DNA of 64,000 nucleotides from Rhodococcus sp. NBC_00297 (GCF_036173065.1 NZ_CP108041.1:1054001-1118000); one strand, 5' to 3'; counted from the stretch's first letter, positions 38,234 to 47,008 are shown. Notes: a model not told the origin generated them from the sequence alone. Numbers and translations are program-made.

Positions 38234-38350
38234 CTGAACTTGCGCCCCGTTTTTGTGCGAGTGACGAGCCAGTCGACCGTCGACGTGGAGGGAAACCGCC
38301 ACGTGACACGGAGTGGACGTACGGCTCGCCGACCGGAAGGAACTAGTTAC

Positions 38351-39592
38351 GTGAGTGTCGAGAACACGCAGTCGTCCCAGGCGGCTGCGGTGGAGAAGAG
38401 CACCACCGGACTCATGGTGGCAGGCCGCACCGGCGTGCCGCCACGCGACCTCGAGAACGTCGCTCGTCGGACGGTGGGTCAGCCGGCTGCGGCCACCCGC
38501 ACGTCGACACTCGGCGCGACCCTCCGGGCTGACGTCACGGAACTGACGGTGTCCTGCCTGTCCATGGCCGTCGGCGTCGGCGACGCACCCACCACCTCGG
38601 ACGAGGACATCGCCGAGCTCGGTGGCCGCGCGGCGCAGTGGGCCCGCGAGGGTGTTCCGCTCCGCGCCGTCCTCGGCGTCTACCACGAGGGCATCCAGAT
38701 GGGCTGGGACCTGGTGTCCGAGCGCGCGACGGGCAATCTCAAGGCTGTCGCCAAGGCGTTCGTCGCCCTATCGGAGCGCATCTCGACGGCCGCGTCGGCC
38801 AGCTACGTCGACGAACTGCAGGCCGTCGCGAGCGAGCACCACACCGCCGCGCACACCGTCGTCACCGCACTGCTCAGTGGCCACAACGCGCGTTCGGTGG
38901 CCCGCCAGTCGGGCATCGAGCTCGCCGACTCGTTCACCGTGCTGGCCGTCTCCATCGCCGCGCATCCCGACGAGTCCAACCCCGCCCTGCCGCGCGCGGT
39001 CACCGCCCGTCGCAAGCTGCGCCGCGTGCAGGCCGAGCTGGCCCTCGTGTGCGACCGCTCCCCCCTGTCGATGCTGTCCGCCGAGGGCGGCACCATTCTC
39101 GTTCCCGGCGAGCGCGACGACGAATGGGTCGCCACTCTCGTGGAGCGCATGTCCGTCGCCGCCGAGACCGCGGTCACCGCCACCGTCGCCACCAGTTCCG
39201 TCAACGACGTGCCGGCCGCCTCGGATCAGGTGCACGAGCTTCTCGACCTCGCCCAGCAGCTTCGTCGACCCGCCGGTGTCTACCGCATGACCGACCTGGT
39301 TCTCGAGTACCAGCTCACCCGCCCCGGCCCCGGCCGGGCGTACCTGTCACGCGTTCTCGTCCCGTTGGACAACTCGCCCGAGCTGCTCGAGACCCTCGAG
39401 ATCCACATCAACCACGACCTCAACCGTCAGCGCTCGGCGCGTCAGCTGCACCTGCACACCAACACGGTCGACTACCGCCTCAAGCGGATCGCGCACCTCA
39501 CGGGGTTCGATCCCACGCGCCCGTCCGGAATGCGGCACCTGCAGGCCGCACTGGTGGCACGCAAGCTGGAGGCCATCTCGCCCAGCGCCTGA
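38351..39592 (+). CDS. PucR/CdaR-family transcriptional regulator
   Basis: The 413-aa regulator has a helical N-terminal region (LGVYHEGIQMGWDLV, resembling RsbR-N/AdeR-type sensor segments), a GGDEF-like middle domain and a C-terminal PucR HTH with RQLHLHTNTVDYRLKRIAHLTG. GTG 38351 follows GGAAGGA by about 10 nt; the frame extends upstream without protein-like sequence. Location divergent from an acyl-ACP desaturase suggests control of membrane fluidity or fatty acid unsaturation, which is inference. Confidence 0.88.
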   Translation: MSVENTQSSQAAAVEKSTTGLMVAGRTGVPPRDLENVARRTVGQPAAATRTSTLGATLRADVTELTVSCLSMAVGVGDAPTTSDEDIAELGGRAAQWAREGVPLRAVLGVYHEGIQMGWDLVSERATGNLKAVAKAFVALSERISTAASASYVDELQAVASEHHTAAHTVVTALLSGHNARSVARQSGIELADSFTVLAVSIAAHPDESNPALPRAVTARRKLRRVQAELALVCDRSPLSMLSAEGGTILVPGERDDEWVATLVERMSVAAETAVTATVATSSVNDVPAASDQVHELLDLAQQLRRPAGVYRMTDLVLEYQLTRPGPGRAYLSRVLVPLDNSPELLETLEIHINHDLNRQRSARQLHLHTNTVDYRLKRIAHLTGFDPTRPSGMRHLQAALVARKLEAISPSA

Positions 39593-39646
39593 CAGACATG
39601 TCGACCCGGTAGAGTGCTGAGCGTCAGCCCGGCTCTCGCCGGGTCG

Positions 39647-39719
39647 GCCCTCGTAGCTCAGGGGATAGAGCAACCCTCTCCTAAAGGGTAGGTCGCAGGT
39701 TCGAATCCTGCCGAGGGCA
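39647..39719 (+). tRNA. tRNA-Arg (anticodon CCT)
   Basis: The cloverleaf folds: acceptor GCCCTCG (39647-39653) with CGAGGGC (39712-39718), D-arm GCTC/GAGC, anticodon stem ACCCT/AGGGT with loop CTCCTAA (anticodon CCT), T-arm GCAGG-TTCGAAT-CCTGC, and discriminator A at 39719. The 3' CCA is not encoded. It reads the AGG codon, rare in this high-GC genome. No integrase or duplicated 3' end lies nearby. Confidence 0.97.
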
Positions 39720-39744
39720 CCGAAAGCCCCGCTACAGTCCAGCC

Positions 39745-40641
39745 ATGACGCGCGCGCTCCTCCTGGTGGCAGCCCTGTTCGGCTCACTCTTCCTGTCGGT
39801 GCCGGCCGCGTCGGCAGCACCGTCGACAACCTGGCTCTGCCTGCCCGGCACCGCGGATCCGTGTGGTGGTGGCACCGACGCCCCTGTCGACTGCTTCTAC
39901 GTCTACCCCACCGCCTCTCTGCAACCGGCGCAGTCGGCGAACCTCGACGCGTCCCCCGAACTCGCCTTCGCCGCGGCGGCGCAGGCCCGCCCGTTCGACT
40001 CCGTGTGCAACGTCTGGGCTCCGGTGTACCGGCAGGCCACGCTGCTGAGCCTTGCCACGGCCGACGGTCCCGCACGCGACGCGGCACTCGCCGCGGCCTA
40101 CGTGGACATCGATCGAGCCTGGACCGATTTTCTCGCGCAACGGGACTTCAACCGTGGTGTCGTGCTGCTCGGCCACTCGCAGGGGTCACGCATGCTGCGC
40201 ACACTCCTGCAGAACCGCATCGAGCCGGATCCCGCGGCCCGAGACGTGCTGGTGTCCGCGATCATTCCCGGCATCTCGGTGCGGACGTCGGACTTCACCA
40301 CCGTCGCCCCGTGCGCGGATGCGAGCGAGACCGGTTGCGTCGTCGCGTATTCCACGTTCTCGCGCACTCCCCCGCCCGACTCCCGCTACGGCGGCGACGG
40401 CATCCTCTGCACCAACCCGGCGTCGCTCGGGGCGAATGCCAGGACGCCGGTGCTGGGGCCGTTGCCGAACCTCACGGCGCAGTGCGACGGTGACAACGTG
40501 CTCGTGATCGACGGCCCCGGAGCCTCGGCCCTGCCCACGCTGCCGAACGCGACCTGGGGGCTGCACCTATTCGACCTGACGATCCCGCAACAGACACTGG
40601 TCGATCTGGTGCGGTCGCAGAGCGCGGCGTTCACTGCCTGA
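39745..40641 (+). CDS. Secreted DUF3089 alpha/beta hydrolase
   Basis: The 298-aa protein has a clear signal peptide (MTRALLL... to about residue 24, ASA-AP cleavage), then a DUF3089 domain with the nucleophile elbow LLGHSQGSRML. Several cysteines (WLCLPGTADPC, DCFYVYP, VAPCADASETGC) suggest disulfides in an extracellular esterase or lipase-like enzyme. TACAGT at 39733-39738, 6 nt before the ATG, suggests leaderless initiation. Its stop codon is the first base triplet of the downstream 100-bp repeat. Confidence 0.9.
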   Translation: MTRALLLVAALFGSLFLSVPAASAAPSTTWLCLPGTADPCGGGTDAPVDCFYVYPTASLQPAQSANLDASPELAFAAAAQARPFDSVCNVWAPVYRQATLLSLATADGPARDAALAAAYVDIDRAWTDFLAQRDFNRGVVLLGHSQGSRMLRTLLQNRIEPDPAARDVLVSAIIPGISVRTSDFTTVAPCADASETGCVVAYSTFSRTPPPDSRYGGDGILCTNPASLGANARTPVLGPLPNLTAQCDGDNVLVIDGPGASALPTLPNATWGLHLFDLTIPQQTLVDLVRSQSAAFTA

Positions 40642-40866
40642 CCCATTTGTCGGAGCGCACACCGGTTCCATCAGGCGCACACCCCTTGCAGCCTGCGGGA
40701 AAGTGTGTGCGCCCACGACAAGGGGTGTACGCACGCGAACCAGCGCAGCACCCACCCCACACGGTGACCCATTTGCCGGAGTGGACACCGGTTCCGCGAA
40801 CCGCACACCCGCTGCGGCCTGCCGGGAGGGGTGTGCGCCCACCGGAAAGGGTGTGCACGCACTGCC
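40639..40866. repeat. Two direct ~100-bp repeats with internal alternative hairpins
   Basis: Unit A (about 40639-40741) and unit B (40765-40866) both begin TGACCCATTTG and keep GGACACCGGTTCC-like, GCACACCC, GTGTGCGCCCAC and GGGTGT blocks in order. Period is 126 bp. In A, GGCGCACAC pairs perfectly with GTGTGCGCC, while the overlapping ACACCCCTTG pairs perfectly with CAAGGGGTGT further on, so two hairpins compete. B has GCACACCC with two GGGTGTGC partners. Unit A begins on the stop codon of the DUF3089 gene. Both strands read as peptide-like repeats, which I take as a by-product of the duplication. Confidence 0.75.
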
Positions 40867-41114
40867 GATCCCGTTCCGCCACAACAACTCCACGCGGCAG
40901 AGCGTGCGCGGCGCCGGCCCCACCCGCTGCGAGACGGCGGTCACAGCGACCGACCGGCTACACTGGGTCACGCTGCTGCGCCACTGTGCGCGGCGTACGT
41001 CGTGGAATCAGCACGAATTTTTCTTACGGCGATCGGAACTGCCCACCGGCAGTCTCGCCATTCTGCGCTCCGCCACAGGAGTGCTCAGATGCCCGAAAGG
41101 CACTCGAACTCTTC
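40867..41114 (+). other. Promoter and long leader of the DEAD-box helicase gene
   Basis: This 248-bp stretch has TACACT (40959-40964) as a candidate -10, giving a leader of roughly 140 nt. The leader contains an A/T-rich patch (GAATTTTTCTTA near 41020) and a 6-bp hairpin ACTGCC-CACC-GGCAGT (41038-41053). Long leaders are known for cold-induced DEAD-box helicases in other bacteria. No protein-like ORF was found here. Confidence 0.5.
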
Positions 41115-42452
41115 ATGACTTCTCCCTCCTTCGCCGACCTCGGCGTCAGTGACCGTCTCGTCCGCGCTCTCACAGCTGCCGGCATCGCGTCACCGTTCCC
41201 CATCCAGGCGGACACCCTGCCCGACACGCTGAAGGGTCGCGACGTCCTTGGACGCGGAAAGACCGGCAGCGGAAAGACTCTCGCGTTCTCCATCCCCATG
41301 GTGTCCCGGCTCGGCGAGACGTTCTCGGGCGTCCGCAAGCCCAACCGCCCGCGTGGTCTGATCCTCGCCCCCACCCGTGAGCTGGCCACCCAGATCGCTG
41401 CCGCCCTCGAGCCGCTCACCATGGCGTCGAACCTGCGCGTCACCACGATCTTCGGTGGCGTCTCGCAGGCGCGCCAGGTCACCGCGCTCAGCCGCGGCGT
41501 CGACATCGTCGTCGCCTGCCCCGGTCGCCTCGAGGATCTGATGAAGCAGCGTCTGGTGACGCTCGACGACATCGAGATCACCGTGCTCGACGAGGCCGAC
41601 CACATGGCGGACCTGGGCTTCCTGCCCGGCGTCACGCGCATCATGAAGGCCACACCCTCGCACGGACAGCGCATGCTGTTCTCGGCGACGCTGGACAACG
41701 GCGTCGACAAGCTGGTCAAGCAGTTCCTCACCGACCCGGTGCAGCACTCCGTCGACGAGGAGAACTCCCCCGTCGCCGCGATGACCCACCACATCTTCGA
41801 GGTGGGCGGCGTCGACGGCAAGAAGGCGCTGGTCCAGCGCCTCGCCTCCGGTGAGGGTCGCCGCATCCTCTTCATGCGCACCAAGCACCAGGCTCGCAAG
41901 CTGGCGCGTCAACTCACCGAGGCCGGCATCCCGTCCGTCGACCTGCACGGCAACCTGTCGCAGGCTGCGCGTGACCGCAACCTCGCTGCGTTCTCCAACG
42001 GCGACGCGCGCGTGCTCGTGGCCACGGACGTCGCGGCGCGCGGTGTGCACGTCGACAACGTCGAGCTGGTCGTCCACGTCGATCCGCCCGCCGAGCACAA
42101 GGCCTACCTGCACCGCAGTGGCCGTACGGCCCGTGCGGGCAGCGCCGGCGACGTCGTCACCGTCGTCCTGCCGGAGCAGCGTCGAGACCTGTCGGTCCTG
42201 ATGCGCAAGGCCAAGATCGACGCGGCGCCGCAGCGCGTGACCGTCGACTCACCGGCCGTCCAGGAGCTGGTCGGCGACGTCGCGGCCTACGTCAAGCCCG
42301 CTCCCAAGGAGGCCGCACCGGCTCCGAAGCAGCAGCAGCCCGGACGCGGACGCTCCACCCGCGGCGGTCATGCCGGCAACTCCAACGGGGGTTCGGGTCG
42401 ACGTCGTCGCCCCACCACCGCGCGCAGCGAATCAGCCGGTTACCGGGGCTGA
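41115..42452 (+). CDS. DEAD-box RNA helicase
   Basis: The 445-aa helicase has the Q motif (FADLGVSDRLVRAL...PFPIQ), Walker A GKTGSGKT, PTRELATQ, VLDEADHM (DEAD), FSATLD (SAT), DVAARGVHV and HRSGRTARAG. The C-terminal 60 residues are Gly/Arg/Pro-rich, as in RhlE/DeaD-type enzymes that bind RNA. It probably unwinds structured RNA in ribosome assembly or cold adaptation. ATG 41115 begins the conserved MTSPSFADL; the frame is open far upstream through the repeat region. Its 3' end overlaps the converging MFS gene by 21 bp. Confidence 0.94.
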   Translation: MTSPSFADLGVSDRLVRALTAAGIASPFPIQADTLPDTLKGRDVLGRGKTGSGKTLAFSIPMVSRLGETFSGVRKPNRPRGLILAPTRELATQIAAALEPLTMASNLRVTTIFGGVSQARQVTALSRGVDIVVACPGRLEDLMKQRLVTLDDIEITVLDEADHMADLGFLPGVTRIMKATPSHGQRMLFSATLDNGVDKLVKQFLTDPVQHSVDEENSPVAAMTHHIFEVGGVDGKKALVQRLASGEGRRILFMRTKHQARKLARQLTEAGIPSVDLHGNLSQAARDRNLAAFSNGDARVLVATDVAARGVHVDNVELVVHVDPPAEHKAYLHRSGRTARAGSAGDVVTVVLPEQRRDLSVLMRKAKIDAAPQRVTVDSPAVQELVGDVAAYVKPAPKEAAPAPKQQQPGRGRSTRGGHAGNSNGGSGRRRRPTTARSESAGYRG

Positions 42453-43715
42453 TCGCCGAGCGATCCCGACGCTGAGCACCGCCGCCACGACGCAGAGACC
42501 AGCTGCGCCGAACCAGGCGGCGGTGTACTCACCGGTGGCATCGCGCACGACCCCCGCCACCACGGACGCGATGCCCGCGCCCACCTGGTGCGAGGCGAAC
42601 ACCCAGCCGAAGACCAGCGGCCCCTGCGTGCCGAACACCTCGCGGCACAGAGCGATGGTGGGCGGCACCGTGGCGACCCAGTCGAGGCCGTAGACGACGA
42701 TGAACACCACGATCGACGGGTGCAGGGCGTCGGACAGCAGCGCCGGCAGGAACAGCAGGGCGACGCCTCGGAAGGCGTAGTACGCGCCCAGCAGCAGTCT
42801 CGGATCCACCCGGTCGGTGAGCCAGCCCGACGCGATGGTGCCCACGATGTCGAAGATCCCCACCACGGCCAGCAGTCCCGCGGCCGTGGTCTGCGGCATG
42901 CCGTGGTCGTGCGCGGACGGGATGAAGTGCACCCCGACCAGCCCGTTCGTGGTGGCGCCGCAGATCGCGAAGCCCACCATCAACGCCCAGAACGTCCGCA
43001 CGGACGACGCGTCCCGCAGTGCTCGGATCGCCCGCATCGCGGGATTCCCCGTGACGAGCACCGGGGCGGCCTGCTCGGTCGCCCCGTACGGCAGCTCCCC
43101 CACCTCCTCCGGGGAGTTCCGCAGGAACAGCAGGACGAACGGCACCACGGCCAGCGCACCGCCCGCCACGACCAGTGACGCCGTCCGCCATCCCGAGCTG
43201 TCGGCGAGCGCGGCGACCACGGGCAGGAAGATGAGCTGACCGGTCGCGGACCCGGCCGTGAGGATGCCGGACACGAGCCCGCGCCGCCGCACGAACCAGC
43301 GGTCGGTGACCATGGCGGCGAAGACGAGTGCCATCGATCCGGTACCCAGGCCGATGAGCAGTCCCCACGTCAGCAGGATCTGCCACGGCGCGGTGACGAA
43401 CACGGTGAGGGCGCTGCCCAGGGCCACGACGGTGAGGGCGACGGACGTCACCGTCCGGATGCCGAAGCGGTCCATCAGTGCCGCCGCGAACGGTGCGGTC
43501 AGCCCGAAGAGCAGCAGGTTGACACCCACCGCCGCGGACAGCACGCCGCGCGACCAGCCGAACTCGTCGGTGATCGGCACCATCAGCACCGACGGAGCGG
43601 CGCGGAACCCCGCGGCCCCGAGGAGTGCGAGGAACGCCACGGCGGCGACGAACCAGGCCCGGTGCACGCGTCTCGGGCGCGTGATCTGCACGGCGGCGTC
43701 GGAGTCGGACGTCAT
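42432..43715 (-). CDS. MFS transporter (oxalate/monocarboxylate-type)
   Basis: The 427-aa protein has twelve membrane segments with an MFS loop 2-3 motif (ALMDRFGIRTV) and DRWFVRRRGLVSGI in the middle of each half, like the OFA/MCT group. It begins with an acidic tail. A monocarboxylate or organic anion is the likely substrate. It shares a 69-bp divergent promoter region with the ECF operon, where a 7-bp dyad lies. The 3' end overlaps the helicase gene. Confidence 0.88.
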   Translation of the reverse strand: MTSDSDAAVQITRPRRVHRAWFVAAVAFLALLGAAGFRAAPSVLMVPITDEFGWSRGVLSAAVGVNLLLFGLTAPFAAALMDRFGIRTVTSVALTVVALGSALTVFVTAPWQILLTWGLLIGLGTGSMALVFAAMVTDRWFVRRRGLVSGILTAGSATGQLIFLPVVAALADSSGWRTASLVVAGGALAVVPFVLLFLRNSPEEVGELPYGATEQAAPVLVTGNPAMRAIRALRDASSVRTFWALMVGFAICGATTNGLVGVHFIPSAHDHGMPQTTAAGLLAVVGIFDIVGTIASGWLTDRVDPRLLLGAYYAFRGVALLFLPALLSDALHPSIVVFIVVYGLDWVATVPPTIALCREVFGTQGPLVFGWVFASHQVGAGIASVVAGVVRDATGEYTAAWFGAAGLCVVAAVLSVGIARRSAPVTG

Positions 43716-43727
43716 GGCTCACTTTCT

Positions 43728-43752
43728 CGTTCCGCGGGTCTCCGTCGGAACG
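43728..43752. promoter_or_regulatory. Inverted repeat in the MFS / ECF divergent promoter
   Basis: CGTTCCG (43728-43734) and CGGAACG (43746-43752) form a perfect 7-bp dyad with an 11-bp spacer, centred in the 69-bp gap between divergent genes. It could be an operator shared by both, or a hairpin in the MFS leader. Confidence 0.4.
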
Positions 43753-43784
43753 GGAACCGGACACGCCGGTGGCACACTCGAGGG

Positions 43785-45845
43785 GTGAGATCCAGGACGG
43801 CCACAGGTCGCGGTACGAAGACGCTACACCCGGACGAACTCGCGACCGGATCGGTGATGACCGCCCTCGCCGTCGCGTTCTCGGTGATCGGCGCCCTCAT
43901 TCCCGTGGCGGGTGCGCTGCAGATCGTCGCCATCGTCCCGTTGGCCGTCATCGCCCACCGCCACCGCCTGCGGGCACTGGCCGTCGCCGGTACCGCCGGC
44001 ATGCTCGTGTCGTTCGTCGCGGGCGGGTTCGGCACCGCGCTGACCATGACGATCTCCGGAGTGCTGGCCGGGATCGTCGGAGTGAGCGTCCGACGCGGAC
44101 GTGGGTTCACGTCGGTGCTCACCCTCTCGCTGCTCACCGGCGCCGTGGTGGGCGCCCTCTCCGTGCTGATGCTGCTGATCCTCAGCGGACTACGCGAGCT
44201 GTTCCTCACCGTCCTCGACAACTCGATCCGCGGCAGTGCGGACATCGTCGGCAGGATCGCACCCGCCGAGGACGTCGCCACCGCCGTGGCCGACTACGCC
44301 TCCTTCGCCCTGGGGTACTGGTGGGTGCTCGTCTTCGTCTCGGCGCTTGTGTCGACGGCCGTCAGCGGCGTCGTCGCGTGGTGGGTGCTGCGCGCCACCC
44401 TGTCCCGCCTCGGCGAGCTGGAGTCGCGGGGCGAGTTGCCCGACGTCGTGGTCACCCCCGACGACGCGGCCGCACCGCACCCCGTGCCCGTGCGGTTGAC
44501 GGGCGTGACCTACCGCTACCGGGGCGGTCACGACGACGCGCTGGGCCCACTCGATCTCGAGATCGTGCCCGGCCGTTTCGTGGCCGTCGTCGGCGCCAAC
44601 GGATCCGGCAAGTCGACCCTCGCTCGCATCCTGGTGGGCACCGAGCCGACGGGCGGCCGGATCGACCGGACGGGTTCCACCGGGCTCGGCCTGATCGGCG
44701 GAACCGCGATGATCCTGCAGCACCCCGAGTCCCAGATCCTCGGCACCCGCGTGGCCGACGACGTCGTGTGGGGCCTGCCGGCGGCGGCGCGGCCGACACC
44801 GGACCGTGTGGAGGCCCTGCTCGCCGAAGTGGGCCTGGCCGGGTACGGGCTGCGCGACACCGGCAGCCTGTCCGGTGGCGAACTGCAGCGCCTCGCCGTC
44901 GCCGCGGCGCTGGCTCGCGAACCACGGCTGCTGGTCGCCGACGAGGCCACCGCGATGATCGACCCGGAGGGTCAGCGCGATCTCGTCGAACTGCTCGCCC
45001 GGCTCCCCCGTCGCCACGGCATGGCCGTCGTCCTCATCACCCATCGCGCGACCGAGGCAGCGCTGGCCGACGACGTCGTACGGCTGCACCGCGGCCGCCG
45101 GGTGATGCACGACCCGAACTGGATGTCGTCGACTCCGCTGCGGACGGATCCGCTGCCGCCGCCCGGACCACCGTTACTGGTGCTGCGCGGCGTCGGTCAC
45201 GTGTATGACCGACGCGGTCCCTGGGCCACCCGCGCGCTCGAGGGAATCGACCTCACGGTGCATCGCGGCGAGGGGTTGCTCGTCATCGGCGGCAACGGCT
45301 CCGGCAAATCCACGCTGGCCTGGATCATGGCCGGCCTGACGAAGCCCTCCGAGGGCACGTGCGAGCTCTCGGGCAAGGCCACGTCGTCGTCCGTCGGCAC
45401 CGTCGCGCTCTCGTTCCAGCACGCTCGATTGCAACTGCAGCGCCGCACCGTGTCCGAGGACATCGAGGCCGCGGGAGGAACCGACGTGGGCACCATCGAC
45501 GTCAGCCGTGTTCTCGATCAGGTGGGACTCGATCGCCGCATCGCGGGCGCGCGTGTCGACGAACTGAGTGGCGGGCAGATGCGGCGCGTCGCGCTGGCCG
45601 GACTTCTGGTGGGCAAGCCGGACGTCCTGGTGCTCGACGAACCGCTCGCCGGACTCGATCCGCCGGGTCGACGGGAGATCACCGCCCTGCTCACCCATCT
45701 GCGCCGCACGGGGCTCACCCTCGTCATCATCTCGCACGACGTCGACACCCTGGCGTCCGTCCGCTCGCGCACCGTCGTGCTCGACCACGGCACCGTGGCG
45801 CCCGAGTCCACGAACGACACCATCGAACGAGGAGCGACCCGGTGA
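43785..45845 (+). CDS. ECF-type transporter: membrane domain fused to two ABC ATPases
   Basis: The 686-aa fusion starts with about six membrane helices (residues 20-215, S-component/DUF2232-like). Two ABC domains follow: Walker A GANGSGKS with signature LSGGELQR and Walker B LLVADEAT, then GGNGSGKS with LSGGQMRR and LVLDEPLAG. This resembles M. tuberculosis Rv2326c. With the downstream T-subunit it forms a full energy-coupling-factor importer on two polypeptides. The substrate is probably a vitamin or metal and cannot be inferred. GTG 43785 follows GAGGG. The next gene overlaps by GTGA. Confidence 0.92.
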   Translation: MRSRTATGRGTKTLHPDELATGSVMTALAVAFSVIGALIPVAGALQIVAIVPLAVIAHRHRLRALAVAGTAGMLVSFVAGGFGTALTMTISGVLAGIVGVSVRRGRGFTSVLTLSLLTGAVVGALSVLMLLILSGLRELFLTVLDNSIRGSADIVGRIAPAEDVATAVADYASFALGYWWVLVFVSALVSTAVSGVVAWWVLRATLSRLGELESRGELPDVVVTPDDAAAPHPVPVRLTGVTYRYRGGHDDALGPLDLEIVPGRFVAVVGANGSGKSTLARILVGTEPTGGRIDRTGSTGLGLIGGTAMILQHPESQILGTRVADDVVWGLPAAARPTPDRVEALLAEVGLAGYGLRDTGSLSGGELQRLAVAAALAREPRLLVADEATAMIDPEGQRDLVELLARLPRRHGMAVVLITHRATEAALADDVVRLHRGRRVMHDPNWMSSTPLRTDPLPPPGPPLLVLRGVGHVYDRRGPWATRALEGIDLTVHRGEGLLVIGGNGSGKSTLAWIMAGLTKPSEGTCELSGKATSSSVGTVALSFQHARLQLQRRTVSEDIEAAGGTDVGTIDVSRVLDQVGLDRRIAGARVDELSGGQMRRVALAGLLVGKPDVLVLDEPLAGLDPPGRREITALLTHLRRTGLTLVIISHDVDTLASVRSRTVVLDHGTVAPESTNDTIERGATR

Positions 45846-46573
45846 GAGGCACACTGCTCCGCGAACTTCCGCGGGAGACGTCGGTCCACCGACTCTGGGC
45901 GGGAACGAAACTCGTGGCGGTCACGCTGCTGGGCGGGTCGCTGGTAATCTACCCGACCTGGCCGATGCTCGCCGCGGTGTCCGTCGTCCTGCTGCTCGCG
46001 GCGATCGCCGCGCGGGTCCCGGTGTTCGCGATCCCCGTTCCGCCGTGGTGGCTCTGGGGACTGGTCGCGTTCGGTGCCGCGGTGAACGTGGTGGTCGGCG
46101 TCGACGCCGTGTGGATCTACTTCCGCGGCATCCTGTTCGGCGTCGTGCTGCTGTGGGCGACGCTCACCGTGGCCTGGACGACGTCGATGGCGGACATCGC
46201 ACCGGCCATCGCCACTCTGTTGTCGCCCCTGCGCAGAGTCGGTGCGCCCGTGGACGAGTGGGCCGTCTCGATGGCTCTGCTGCTGCGGTCGCTGCCGATG
46301 TTGGTCGACGACGTCTACACGCTGGTGGCCGCACGCAAGCTCCGACCCCGCAAGAGCACGCGCAGCGGCAAGACGCAGGACACATTCCTCATCGACATCA
46401 TGGCCGCCATCATGTCGGTGGCCATCCGGCGGTCGGCCGACATGGGCGAGGCGATCGCGGTGCGCGGCGGCAGCGGCAGCATCACGTCGGGCCGACGTCG
46501 CCCGCACGGATCCGACGCGGTCGCCCTGGTGCTGGTGATCGCCGCGTGCGCGACGGGGGTCGTACTGTCCTGA
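45842..46573 (+). CDS. ECF transporter T component (CbiQ/EcfT type)
   Basis: The 243-aa membrane protein has about five helices and the coupling-helix signature region AARKLRP...GEAIAVRGG, with two Ala-Arg-type motifs (AIRRSADMGEAIAVRG) that contact the ATPases. GTG 45842 overlaps the stop of the fused ATPase gene by 4 bp. Rv2325c is the corresponding neighbour in M. tuberculosis. It couples ATP hydrolysis to tilting of the S domain. It converges with the SRPBCC gene 3 bp later. Confidence 0.9.
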   Translation: MRGTLLRELPRETSVHRLWAGTKLVAVTLLGGSLVIYPTWPMLAAVSVVLLLAAIAARVPVFAIPVPPWWLWGLVAFGAAVNVVVGVDAVWIYFRGILFGVVLLWATLTVAWTTSMADIAPAIATLLSPLRRVGAPVDEWAVSMALLLRSLPMLVDDVYTLVAARKLRPRKSTRSGKTQDTFLIDIMAAIMSVAIRRSADMGEAIAVRGGSGSITSGRRRPHGSDAVALVLVIAACATGVVLS

Positions 46574-46576
46574 CGC

Positions 46577-47008
46577 TCAGGAGAAGACGGTGACGAACGT
46601 GTCGACGGACTTCTCGATGTCGCCCTTGAGCGCCCGCGCCACACCGGATCCCACGGGACCGAACAGGGGCGCGCCGCCGAGATCGATCGTCATCTTCAGC
46701 TCGGAGCCGTCCTTCTTCTCCGCGACGGTGAGCTTCAGCGAGACCTTGACCCCGCCCTTGCCCGCGCCCTTCAGCTCGAGCTCGCGCGGCGGGGAGTACT
46801 TCTTCACGGTCCACTGCACCCGGTTCCGCATGCCCTTGACCGACACCACGGACGCCATCTGCGTGCCTTCGGACAGTTCGGCGGGCAGGTCACTGCGCCA
46901 CCCGTCGTGAATGCTGAGCCATTCCTCGTACCGCGTCAGATCGGATGCGCCGTTCCAGGCATCCTCCGCGGACAGAGGAACGATGCGGACCACCTCGAGT
47001 TTCGCCAC
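46577..47008 (-). CDS. SRPBCC (polyketide cyclase/START-like) protein
   Basis: The 143-aa single-domain protein has the SRPBCC pattern: N-terminal strand KLEVVRIVPLSAEDAWN, then DLTRYEEWLSIHDGW, and a C-terminal helix GSGVARALKGDIEKSV. It forms a hydrophobic cavity for a small ligand or lipid. The Rv0910-type toxin of mycobacteria belongs to this fold and pairs with an MT0933-like antitoxin; such an antitoxin-like gene exists at 56301-56489, but 9 kb away. I start at GTG 47008, as the frame upstream is not protein-like. Confidence 0.85.
   Translation of the reverse strand: MAKLEVVRIVPLSAEDAWNGASDLTRYEEWLSIHDGWRSDLPAELSEGTQMASVVSVKGMRNRVQWTVKKYSPPRELELKGAGKGGVKVSLKLTVAEKKDGSELKMTIDLGGAPLFGPVGSGVARALKGDIEKSVDTFVTVFS

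Larger units (their letters stand above)
38030..38350. other. Divergent promoter region, desaturase / PucR-type regulator
   Basis: This 321-bp gene-free stretch holds, from left to right: a minus-strand TAGCGT (38085-38090) as a candidate desaturase -10; two copies of a GGAC-G(G)-GTCCGAT element (about 38091-38103 and 38145-38156); an unusually AT-rich patch (38205-38245) with TACAAT (38228-38233) and two TGAACTT direct repeats flanking it; and AAGGA before the regulator GTG. Confidence 0.6.

Noticed and set aside
39647..40641. tRNA-Arg as an attachment site for an integrated element
   Set aside because: No integrase, no duplicated tRNA 3' end and no change of gene style was found downstream.
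40567..40971. Minus-strand frame in the repeat region encoding two similar peptide blocks
   Set aside because: The peptide similarity follows from the DNA duplication. There is no good ribosome site, and it overlaps the DUF3089 gene.
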